Source of the DNA: Isoetes taiwanensis
Taxonomy: Eukaryota > Streptophyta > Lycopodiopsida > Isoetales > Isoetaceae
DNA: 64,000 nt
Direction of reading: 5' to 3'
Assembly: GCA_021234155.1 (NCBI GenBank)
Contig: JAJEKV010000054.1
Coordinates: forward strand, 5,255,962 to 5,319,961
Each line of letters opens with the position of its first letter. The first letter of the stretch is position 1. The translations under genes and the position numbers were made by a program. The notes beneath the pieces were generated by a model. That model ran no database searches. It was not told the origin of the DNA and was given only the letters and a program-made list of their open reading frames with translations. Positions 24,304 to 33,554 of the stretch are shown here, piece after piece.

Positions 24304-25707
24304 ATGGCAGCCACCGACTTGCTTGCATGGTACGATGACGGAGAGCACTGGGATCCGCAAGTGGCCTTCGACCAGCTGCGGCCCTTGCTATGCCAGCGCC
24401 TAGATCTCATTACCAACATGCAGCGGCATCCAGATTATGCCGGATTTCTAGACTTCTACATGGAGGAGATGCTCCCTCTGTGTATCCCTCTTGGGGATCC
24501 TCCCCAACTGTATCTGGAGCGGGAGGTAGTCCGGGAGATGTTAGGGGGAGACACCCATGCATATGATGTGCTGAAGGGAAAGCTCCGATGGGGCAAACAC
24601 CTGCCCGTTGTGCAGCATCAGGGGCGGCAATATCTTGAGGTTGCCTTCGCCCTAGCCATCCTCATGGACCAATACGTCGAGGATGAAACCTTGCCTGTAG
24701 AGAAAGGCAAACTGCCTGAGTCTTCCGAGGAGGGGGAAGACGAACACATAGGCATGGGCGACTTCGCCCGTTGGAAGCAGTTAGCGGAAGAGCTGCCACC
24801 ACGCCGTGAGCAAGCTGTAGGCTTGTCAGGGCTAGATGGCCTTCCAGTTATTTATCACCAAGGGCAAGAATATCTTCTCTTGGATGATATTATCTGGACT
24901 TATCACATAGTGGCCGGATTTAGACGCAAGCGTAAAGACCATGTGCTTTATGAGCTTGCGGAGTATTGTATGGACGACTTCATCGACTTCACTTCTATTG
25001 AGCTTCCTCCGGAGGTGCAGCAGCTGCTCCAGTTCCGCCAAGAGACCATAGAGCCGGCTGAGACTCTACTACGTCTTCGGGAGCTGGTGATGCAGGAGCC
25101 GGCCTCCCAGCCCTCACCAGATGCCTTCACGGCTATGGGACCTCACGTCCCAAATATCAATATGGTTGAGGTTCCCTCCGGGTCAGATGACGAGGGAGAG
25201 GATTTATATCATAATCCTGCTCATGTGAAGGAGGAGCAACAGGAACTTAAGGAAGAAGAAGTCCCTATGGATTTGGATAAAGAAGTGGCCACGTCCGAGA
25301 CCCCACAAGGGAAGGTATTGGGAAACCACCTTACCCGCTTCTTCTTATCAGCCTTCCGGCAGGGCCAAGTTCTTTTTATAGCCCGAGATTTAGGGCCGGA
25401 GGCTGAAGCTTCATGGTGGACCCTCCGTGCTCTCTCCACATTGGCCGGGCACAAGAAGCTCCCCTATCGCACGTTTACTTATGTACTCGTGCGACGGGAT
25501 CTTGCCTTGACGGCGTTGGGCCAGGACATTGCACCTTGGATGAGCATGAAACTTCTTACAGCAGCCCCCTTGGCTGTTGCTTATCCACCAGAGGTTGCAT
25601 CCATTGCGGCTGCCACAGTAGACCCCGGGGTGACTCTGCTGCGACACGACCGCCTCCACCACCTCCTAGGCCTACGAATGAAGAGGGAGGACCTAGTTCC
25701 TAAATAA
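24304..25707 (+). CDS. Chromovirus ORF3, 467-aa protein of unknown family
   Basis: An uninterrupted frame from an ATG in good context (GCCATGGCAGCC). No known domain is recognised. A motif occurs twice about 80 residues apart: LPVVQHQGRQYLEVAFALAI near residue 100 and LPVIYHQGQEYLLLDDIIWT near 180, which suggests a duplicated small fold. Two acidic stretches follow (ESSEEGEDEH near 140; GSDDEGEDLY, then EEEVPMDLDKE around 290-325). The C-terminal 140 residues form another ordered-looking, Leu/Ala-rich region (FFLSAFRQGQVLFIARDLG). Acidic tracts are common in histone chaperones, and a partner role for the adjacent H3 is a guess. The frame is intact although gag-pol is broken. A promoter-like palindrome and a splice-acceptor-like tract precede it. 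Confidence 0.75.
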   Translation: MAATDLLAWYDDGEHWDPQVAFDQLRPLLCQRLDLITNMQRHPDYAGFLDFYMEEMLPLCIPLGDPPQLYLEREVVREMLGGDTHAYDVLKGKLRWGKHLPVVQHQGRQYLEVAFALAILMDQYVEDETLPVEKGKLPESSEEGEDEHIGMGDFARWKQLAEELPPRREQAVGLSGLDGLPVIYHQGQEYLLLDDIIWTYHIVAGFRRKRKDHVLYELAEYCMDDFIDFTSIELPPEVQQLLQFRQETIEPAETLLRLRELVMQEPASQPSPDAFTAMGPHVPNINMVEVPSGSDDEGEDLYHNPAHVKEEQQELKEEEVPMDLDKEVATSETPQGKVLGNHLTRFFLSAFRQGQVLFIARDLGPEAEASWWTLRALSTLAGHKKLPYRTFTYVLVRRDLALTALGQDIAPWMSMKLLTAAPLAVAYPPEVASIAAATVDPGVTLLRHDRLHHLLGLRMKREDLVPK

Positions 25708-25900
25708 TTGTACTACACATTTTTGTATTGTGTATGATTGTAAAATTTTGGCTTGGCAAATTCTTTAGCCATTCTATAATATAATATACCCCTTTTCTCA
25801 TCAATTGTGATTACTGTCTTGATGAATACAATTGAGAATTGTTCTTTTCCATGATGTCTTCTTCTAATTATTGGCGTTTAGAATATAATGGAATTACGGA
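25708..25900 (+). other. AT-rich spacer between ORF3 and ORF4
   Basis: 193 bp, AT-rich, with no frame. Its end together with the first bases of ORF4 reads TTACCATTGTCTTGCAG, a good match to a plant 3' splice site. Confidence 0.5.
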
Positions 25901-26389
25901 ATGTTCTATATTCATTACCATTGTCTTGCAGAAGAGACACTTCTGGAATATGAAGAGAGGATTACAGATCTGATCAGGAGGGAGGATCCAAGGCCGCCCG
26001 AACAGGACTATGGCCAAAGATATGGAGAATATTCTGAATGGGATGAAGGTTACGAGATGGAACCCCCGCCACCAGGAGAACCCTATGATCCAGCCAAAGG
26101 GATGGAGATAGTTAATATCCTCAGGGACAGAGCTTTTGAGGACCTGAAGAAAACTCTGTGCCGCACATGGGACTACTGGAGCATGACCAGGCACGAAGCC
26201 TTTGAGGACGCTAACGACCACCTGTGGCAACTCTTTTATGCTTTGAGGAGGCTTTTCAATCTCCTCATTATTAGCCCAACGTGGGAATACCAACCAGTCA
26301 TTGTCCAGGCCTGGGCACGCTACAAGCTCGTTAGGGCTGTGCGTGAGAGTGTTCGCTATTCAATCCTGTACCCCTTTGCGAACCCCTAG
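25901..26389 (+). CDS. Chromovirus ORF4, 162-aa protein of unknown family
   Basis: An intact frame. If translation starts at the ATG at 25901 the first residues are MFYIHYHCLAEE. Alternatively, TTGTCTTGCAG just inside the frame is a 3' splice site, and the protein then begins at EETLLEYEERITDLIR as a downstream exon. The first half is acidic and Pro/Tyr-rich (YGEYSEWDEGYEMEPPPPGE). The second half is helical and basic-aromatic (LWQLFYALRRLFNLLI, WARYKLVRAVRESVRYS). No family is recognised. It is compact, lies between ORF3 and gag in the same orientation, and its flanks are AT-rich like those of ORF3, as if the accessory genes were separate expression units. Confidence 0.65.
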   Translation: MFYIHYHCLAEETLLEYEERITDLIRREDPRPPEQDYGQRYGEYSEWDEGYEMEPPPPGEPYDPAKGMEIVNILRDRAFEDLKKTLCRTWDYWSMTRHEAFEDANDHLWQLFYALRRLFNLLIISPTWEYQPVIVQAWARYKLVRAVRESVRYSILYPFANP

Positions 26390-26607
26390 GCCGGGTCTTT
26401 CTAGTTTCTTTTTGTGTTATATACTGTGTGTGAGCTCAACTTTAAGCTTCAGTCGTATCATGTTATCCTTGTGTAATACTCCTGTATCAACTTTTGACAG
26501 TACTAAGGTGTGAAACTGTAATAGAAAAGTTTTCCTCTTATAATAATAAATTTTCCTTGTATTCTCTCTCTACCCTTTGTCCGACATGATAAAATTTGTA
26601 AGAATTT
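26390..26607 (+). other. AT-rich spacer between ORF4 and gag
   Basis: No frame. The spacer contains AATAATAAATTTTCC, a plausible polyadenylation signal. A splice-acceptor-like TTTTTCATGCTCGATTTAG lies just downstream, at the start of the gag frame. Confidence 0.45.
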
Positions 26608-27840
26608 ATGTGTTATAAGTATGCTTATACCTTTTTCATGCTCGATTTAGACGGTGCACGTAACGCCACCTGGCAAACACCTTCAAATGCCAGTAGACTC
26701 ACACCCGAACAGGAACTGATGTTAATGAAAAGGCAGTTAGGCGAGTTACAAGCCTATGTGTTGCATGCCAACCCACCGCAGCAAACCCAGGAGGATGGAC
26801 CGGAGTTACCCCCGCTACCACCGAGTCCACCTGCACAACAGCCATCTCCCCCTGGAGCCAGTCCTGTACCTGCACCAAGGAGGCCCCATGCTAAGCGTCA
26901 CCGAAGTTCCTCTAAGGATAGTGCCACTTCCTCACGCTCAACTACTTCAGTGTCTTCTGGATCATCGGTATCAGCTGGTGACCACGCAAAGCGCCGGGAT
27001 AAGGAATACCGTGAAGGCGGTTGATCTGACTATAACCGGTATATGGAAGAATAGGAAATTGGCCCGGTTTGATGGCAAATCCAGGCCGGACTAAATGCGA
27101 GAATCCTGGTTTGGACGAGATGAAGGAGTTTGGGAAGTCTTATGGCATGGCGGAGAAGGATCTGAGAAAGGTTGCCACCACCAACCTTACTGGGAGCTGC
27201 CGTGTATTTGGTGGAAGGGCTATGCGGGGCCAAGCATCCGGACAAGAGCGGATGCAACCGGGGAAGTTTGCCAAGGCTTTCAAGTCACATTATGTGCCTC
27301 GCGGCGCACAAGTGCCGACAAATTCAGACCTTTTATAGGTTGGAGCGAAGGGTATGACGGTTCAGGGCTTATAATCGATGAATTTATCTTTGCTGAGGTT
27401 TGTATGTACCGTGTATGACTGAAAAGAGAGCCGTAGAGGGTTATATTGAAGGGTTGGCCCCATCGATCAAACGGATGGTTAAAGCCATAGACCCAAAATC
27501 AGTTGCGGAGGCTGAGGCTAAGGCATTGAGCCTCGAGGAGGACACACCAAGGAACCAAGATCCGGCGTCCCGCTCCCCTACCATGAGCCTCGCCATCCAC
27601 ACCATACAAACCCGGCCGCCAAGCCCGGGCCTCTCAGCCGAGAATTCCTATGGCGCGCGGGAAAGAAAGTTACCTTCACCACGGCGGATAAACAGAGCAA
27701 TGTCGGTAAGGAAGTACGGAACCTCTTACAGTCAATTCCTAAAGAGGCCCGAGAACAGCTCCGCCGGGATAAGGCATGCTACAGGTGTATGCGGCCCGGG
27801 CACTTTATGCACAATTGCCCTTATGTTACGCAGACTGCCC
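26608..27840 (+). pseudogene. Chromovirus gag (capsid and zinc knuckle), several frameshifts
   Basis: The N-terminal part (26608-27024) is Pro/Ser-rich and disordered, probably from the internal Met at 26638. The capsid region follows in at least three frames: KLARFDGKSRPD, then WWKGYAG and KSHYVPR, and a stretch ending with MTEKRAVEGYIEGLAPSIKR, all typical of Ty3 gag. The zinc knuckle at 27777-27818 is intact as CYRCMRPGHFMHNC (CX2CX4HX4C). Gag would form the virus-like particle and bind genomic RNA. As read it cannot make one continuous protein. Confidence 0.85.
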
Positions 27841-28673
27841 AGCTGGCCATGGCCGACCTCGATTGGGACGATCTGGAGTCGACCTTACCTGTCGAAGACG
27901 AGGCTCCCGAGTATATTCACGGTGCGTCTCATATCCTTGCAGCTATAGAAACCGGCAATGCCGAAAGTCAGCCTGCTGTCATTTCCACCATAGGTCAAGT
28001 AGACAGTAAGCCTTTCATAATTCTTATGGATACAGGAAGTACACATAATTTTGCTTCTCCTAGGATGGCCCAGGTCTTACAGCTTGAAACATTAAGATCC
28101 CGACCGAGGCCTGTTACTCTAGCCAGTGGTAAGGTCAGGCATACTCATGGCCGCCGCATCAATCTTAAGATGCAGTTGCCAGGTGCACCAGTTGCTTTGG
28201 GTGCCGAATTGATGGATATTGGCAAATATGACCTCATTGTTGGTATGGAATTCTTGGCATCTGCAAAAGCCAACATAGACTACGAGAAGAGAGAAGTTAC
28301 CTTCAACACCGCTAATGGAGCCCGCGTGACTATCAAAGGTGAACCATTCAACCCTATCATGCAGTCTATGTCCATCAGACAGTTACCTAAAGCTATACGC
28401 AAGGAAAAGCTCCTTTACGTCATTATGCTTGCTTCCATAGAGTCAGATACTAAACAGAAGCAAGTAATCGATACCCTACCAGAGGGGATTGCTCATCTTC
28501 TCCGGGAATTTAGTGACCTTTTCCCAGATGAGATTCAGAAGCTTCCTCCTTCTAGAGGGGTGGAATGTGAAATAACTTTAGAGCCAGGTACCAAGCCTAC
28601 CAGCAAGGCCCCGTACTGCATGAGTCCTCCAGAATTGGCAGAACTTAAGAAGCAACTTCAGGAGCTACTAAAC
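27841..28673 (+). pseudogene. Chromovirus aspartic protease region
   Basis: Same frame as the zinc knuckle. FIILMDTGSTHNF at about 28017 holds the DTGS catalytic motif of retroviral-type aspartic proteases, and YDLIVGMEFL is the later ILG-like strand. It continues through the linker to the RT with EITLEPGTKPTSKAPYCMS, the usual pre-RT segment. The frame is lost near 28670, just before the RT finger motif. The protease would cut the Gag-Pol precursor. Confidence 0.9.
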
Positions 28674-29830
28674 CTAGCGTTTCGCCTTTTGGCGCTCCTA
28701 TTCTCTTCGTTAAGAAAAAGGACGGCTCGCTGAGGATGTGTATTGATTATCGGCAACTCAACAAGCATACTATCAAGAATCGCTATGCTTTGCCTCGAGC
28801 CGATGACCTAATGGATCAGTTGCAAGGGGCTAAGTATTTCTCAAAGATTGATCTACGCTCCGGATACCATCAGATAAGGATCAAGGAGGAGGACATCCAT
28901 AAATCCGCTTTTCGCACTAGGTATGGGCATTATGAATTTACAGTTATGCCTTTTGGATTAACTAATGCCCCAGCCACGTTCATGCGACTAATGAATGATG
29001 TCTTCCGACAATACTTGGATGATTTTGTTGTTATTTTCTTCGACGACATTCTCATCTATAGTAAGACCCTCGAGGAGCATGAGAAACATCTTAGATTGGC
29101 CCTACAAAAGCTAAGGCGTCATCAGCTCTATGCTAAGTTCTCTAAGTGCAAGTTTGCCACTCCGAAGGTCGATTACTTGGGCCATATCATCTCGGCAGAG
29201 GGAATTGCTACAGACCCCGCAAAGATAGAGGCCGTAAGAGAATGGCCTATTCCAGGAAATGTTTCCGAAGTCCGAAGTTTCTTGGGATTAGCAGGATATT
29301 ATCGAAAATTTGTAAGGATTTTGCGAAGATTGCAGCCCCTCTTACAAATCTCACAAAGCAAGAGAAGGTGAAAGATTGGATGGAGCACTGGAAGACAAAA
29401 GTTCAGGAAAGCTTCCAGCAGCTTAAGGATGCCTTAACATCAGCACCAGTTCTCACATTGCCCGATCCTGACCAGGATAAACTGGTGGCGACGGATGCCA
29501 GCAAGATTGCCACCGGGGAGTCCTAATGCAGGAGGGGAGGGTTATTGCCTATGATTCAAAGAAAATGAACGAAACAGAGCAGCGATATCCTACCCATGAC
29601 CAGGAATTGTTAGCCGTTGTCCGTGCCTTGCGAATATGGAGACACTACCTTCTTGGTAGAAGATTCCAGTTGGATACGGATCATCAGAGTCTCCGTTATT
29701 TATCCACCCAGCCGAATCTCAATCTCCGCCAGAGAAGATGGATGGAATTCCTGGAGGAATATGATTTTGAGATTATGTACAAGCCTGGCAAGCACAATGT
29801 GGTTGCGGATGCATTGTCACGCCATCCCTT
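28674..29830 (+). pseudogene. Chromovirus reverse transcriptase and RNase H, two frameshifts
   Basis: The RT blocks include [56 protein letters not shown] and the catalytic box [12 protein letters not shown] (FFDD in place of the common F-I/V-DD). Net -1 shifts occur near 29312 and at a G-run near 29515. RNase H follows: LVATDASK, FQLDTDHQSLRYL and KHNVVADALSRH mark its catalytic Asp positions and end. These convert element RNA to DNA and remove the RNA strand. All active-site residues are visible, but the reading frame is split in three. Confidence 0.93.
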
Positions 29831-31410
29831 GGCGACCCGAACCCATTGCAATGCCATTTCTACACTCACCAGTGAGTTTGGGAAACAGATAGAGCAGACC
29901 TTGGCCACAGATCCGGAGTTCCGTGACATTTGGGATAGTTTGGCTAAGGAAGCTCGCACGGATAAGGAACGCGACGCCTTTCGTGCGTATAAGAAAGAGG
30001 GCAACTTATTATATCATATGGATAAGTTGTGCGTACCTCAGACGTCGGGAGTCCGTAAGCTAATCCTCCACGACACCCACAACAGCCCTATAGCTGGACA
30101 TTCAGGGTTTATGAAAACCTACTTTAAGATTTGTTCCAGTTATTTTTGGCCTTCTATGAAAAAGGACATTGTCAGATACATTAAGCAGTGTCAGGTATGC
30201 CAGCAAACTAAGGCTGAACAGTTAAGGATCCCAGGTGAGTTACAACCTCTAGACGTGTCCAACGCCAAATGGGAAGTGATAACCATGGATTTCATTGTGG
30301 GCCTTCCACGAACTCTCCGGGGGATGCCTTAATGGTAGTCGTCGACAAATTGTCGAAAATGGCTCATTTCTTGCCATGTCGTACCACGGATACAGCTTTT
30401 GATACTGCTCTGCTATTTGCCAAGGAGATCTTCAGATTACACGGAATGCCACGAGTCATTGTATCGGCTGGGATCCCAAATTCGTAAGCGCATTCTGGAA
30501 AGATTTCTTTGCCACCATCCAGACCAAGCTTGCTATGAGTACGGCATATCATCCTCAAACAGATGGCCAGACAGAACGTACCAATCGCATTATAGAGGAT
30601 ATGCTAAGAAGTTATGTGTGGAGTAAGCAATCACAATGGGCTGACTATATTTATCTGGTCGAGTTTGCCTATAACAGTATGAAACAGGAGTCTTCCAGAA
30701 TGTCTCCCTTTATGATAAACTATGGTTACCAATGTCTAACTCCAGACACTTGGCATAACCCCGTTTCTAAGGTGGAGGTTTCTCAAAAACTCCTCCTGGA
30801 GATGCAAGCTCTGGTCGAAGAAGTTCGTGGCTACTTGTTGGCTGCACGCAGTCGTCAGAAGAGTGTAGCCGATAAGCACAGAACCCCACGCGTTTTCCAG
30901 GTGGGCGAATCAGTTTGGCTTAAAATCAAAGTAAAGCAAGCCAAGCTTAGGATTGGCAACTGTAAAAAGTTGGCCCCCAGATGGGCTGGACCATTCAAGA
31001 TTATTGAGCGCGTTGGAGAGCAGGCATATCGCTTAGAATTGCCGCCCCGCTTGAAGATCCACAAGGTCTTTCACGTGAGTCTTTTGAAACAACACACCCC
31101 TGATCCAGAGGAGGTTTTGGATTCCCCAACCCTCCTGGAAATGACGGAAGAGCAACTCGAAATAGTGCCTGAAGCTCTTCTTGATCGAGCTTACAAACAA
31201 ACCAGAAGGACTCAAATGTTGCAATACTTGGTTAAGTGGAAACACTTACCAGTTGAGGACGCTACGTGGGTGATGAAGATTGACCTTGACAAGCATTATC
31301 CGAACTTCATGCGCGAATCTGAAGGCCGCACCATCAACGATGCTATCAACCCCGCAACTGGCGGTAAGCTTAGAAGCTTGATTGCCACAAGTGGCGCCTT
31401 AGAGGGGTAG
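29831..31410 (+). pseudogene. Chromovirus integrase with C-terminal chromodomain, frameshifted
   Basis: The N-terminal HHCC zinc domain is present (HDTHNSPIAGHSGF ... CQVCQQTK). The catalytic core starts at [10 protein letters not shown] (first Asp, about 30288). The frame then shifts near 30320, and the second catalytic region near 30465-30485 is both altered and out of frame, so the usual Asp there is missing. The core resumes at MSTAYHPQTDGQTERTNR with the final Glu in IIEDML. The C-terminus has an SH3-like GPFKIIERVG segment, then a chromodomain around YLVKWKHLPVEDATWV. The aromatic expected at the start of a methyl-lysine cage is not obvious (PEALLDR), as in group II chromodomains. The integrase would insert element DNA, with the chromodomain steering it to particular chromatin. 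Confidence 0.92.
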
Positions 31411-31972
31411 ATGCATCGTAAATAATAACAAGTTACCGATGATGAGATCACTTTGTGTTCTCTAGGACGTGGTGTACTGTCAATAGTGACCTGACCACAA
31501 CTTGTTGCAAAGCATATAAATGGGAACTCGACCAATCCCGATGCTGCAAGGAACTGCAAACCATAGACATCATAGGTTCCCTGATAAATAGTATTTTCTT
31601 TTAATTATTATAAGGGGGTGGTCCCTTCAACCACAATTTCATCATATATACTGATATACTGACATGTCCAGGCCAGTAAGCAGTGCGTGACCTGCCCATG
31701 CTAGAGGGTTACTGATGACCCAAACTCTTCAGTTTTATTTTGTCTACATGTTTCTTTGTGTGTCCACTGATGTTAGTATTGGACTTCTGTTCTTGAACTT
31801 TGTGATTATGATAATCATGTAAAATGCACCACGGTGCTTGAATTGTTTTGCAAACTTTAAAGTTTTGAATATATGTATTACTTTTGCAAAAAAATAAGGA
31901 ATTACCTTCCTTCATAATGTATTTCTTTCTACATTCGTAACTAACCCCAATGCTGAGGACAGCATTAATCCT

Positions 31973-31985
31973 AAGGAGGGGAGAA
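31973..31985 (+). other. Polypurine tract
   Basis: AAGGAGGGGAGAA sits immediately before the TGTGACG of the 3' LTR, the expected primer for plus-strand DNA synthesis. The 560 bp between the integrase stop and this tract hold no gene. Confidence 0.9.
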
Positions 31986-33554
31986 TGTGACGTTCCAAGT
32001 AATTATACGGTGTACGTATAAATACATTGACACGTCACTCGGTATAGATACGCCACCTGGGGTATGATAACCTAGGGGGTTGGCCACAAGGGATTTAATT
32101 AGCTATGTTAAATTAATTATAAAGGATAATTATCTAAATACTTGCTATTAAGTCACCTAAGGGTGGGAAGGCGCCATTTGGCATAACCTGAGTGGCCAGC
32201 ATGGGGGTTTCTAAACTGAGCCACCAAAGGCAGCGCCACCCCCATCTGTACCCCAATTTCGACCCAGCCAGCACCAAGGAGGCGGTGGCGCTTCAGAGCA
32301 CGATTCTTTGAACATCTCGAATCGCCAAGACACCCTCTACACATTGCCGCCGCTACCCCAAGACAAAGACTATGGAAGCACCCCTTGACAACGGGTCCAG
32401 CCGAAACTCTGGTTAGTGGTAGTTTAACTTGCAAATTGTAGAATAATACTCTAGTATTCTTTTCTGGCTAGTTTTGGTTGAGATTAACCCTTCTTTGGTA
32501 ATTAGGAATACTTTTCAATTATGAATGATGCTCTGTTATGGGATGGTCGATGTCTCTATGAGTTAGTTTAGTAGTTCGATGCTTGAGGGATTAACAGGGG
32601 GGTAGAGGCCTCTGAGCTTGAGTATAGAATGCTCCTAGTACTTCCTTTAATACCCTACTAGTTTCGGCCTGTGCACAAAAGACCACCGGGTCATAGACGC
32701 TATGGTCTGGCTTAGCACCGGACAAGGGACACAGTGGTGAAGTAGGGGGTGGGGTCTTGCACGAGCATATAAGGCTCCCTGAGACTCCTATAGTGGGCTA
32801 GGCGATAGCCGGTCACACGAGGGGGCGGGTATGGGTCTGACACTCCCCGGGTGTAGTGGTGTGACCCGTATGGGGCACCATGCACTTTGAGTAGAATTAG
32901 GGTGAGTAAGTCGGGTACGGATGCGGGGGTCGCTGACGCGGCACGTATTCTCTAGCTCACCCATGGAACCACTGTGATCCTGGAAGGGGACGCCTCCCCG
33001 ACCTGCCTCATCGGACCAGGTGTCATGAACCTGGAGTAGGCTCAAAGGGTGATACCTAGAGTCTGCGTCTCCGGAAGGCTATAGCGAAGCCATAGCGTGA
33101 ATCGACCCATCTGCAAAGTGTGCGCAGGAGGGGCGGATGGAGTGGACAACCCTAGCCGATGTTCTATGCCAGCCAACGCCATGCCAAGGCTGATCTCCTG
33201 AGACCCAGCCGTCAGTCGCTCCTCACTAGAGTCTGAACCGGGGTAGAACCTGGGCTTTGGGTGTTTTCTTAGCTTAGATGCATATTCTTTGCCGTTGGTA
33301 CTTGGATGGATGTGCCACCCCTCGTGGTGGTTATTTATATGTGATTTATGTTGTATGCTAACCTTGTATTCATGCTTCCGCGACGTAGGCGCCCATCGAA
33401 GGCGTGGGCCGAATGACCCCTCCGTGTCCTTCACCTGAGCGTAGACGGCCCGGGTTAGATGGAGGGCCCTGCCCGTGGCGAGATGGACGCCATGGGAGGG
33501 GAAAGTCCCCGTATGTATACGACCGGGGGTCGTATATATTCAGGGAGCGTCACA
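31986..33554 (+). repeat. 3' LTR of the chromovirus
   Basis: Direct copy of 20502-22084, with TGTGACG and CGTCACA termini. It is 14 bp shorter because of small indels in the clustered difference patches. It is followed by the target duplication AGGGT and the resumed LINE-F. Confidence 0.97.

Larger units (their letters stand above)
20502..33554 (+). mobile_element. Ty3/gypsy chromovirus carrying a histone H3 and extra ORFs upstream of gag
   Basis: A 13,053-bp element with direct LTRs of 1583 and 1569 bp, each beginning TGTGACG and ending CGTCACA. AGGGT is duplicated at 20497-20501 and 33555-33559. The order is LTR, tRNA-iMet primer site, leader, ORF1, histone H3, ORF3, ORF4, gag, protease, RT, RNase H, integrase with chromodomain, polypurine tract, LTR. 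PR-RT-RH-IN order plus a chromodomain places it among chromoviruses. About 4 kb of extra coding DNA between primer site and gag is highly unusual for that group. Gag and pol carry several frameshifts. Confidence 0.95.

Noticed and set aside
24304-25707. Envelope gene assignment for ORF3
   Set aside because: No signal peptide or transmembrane segment is visible, and the gene lies upstream of gag rather than after pol.
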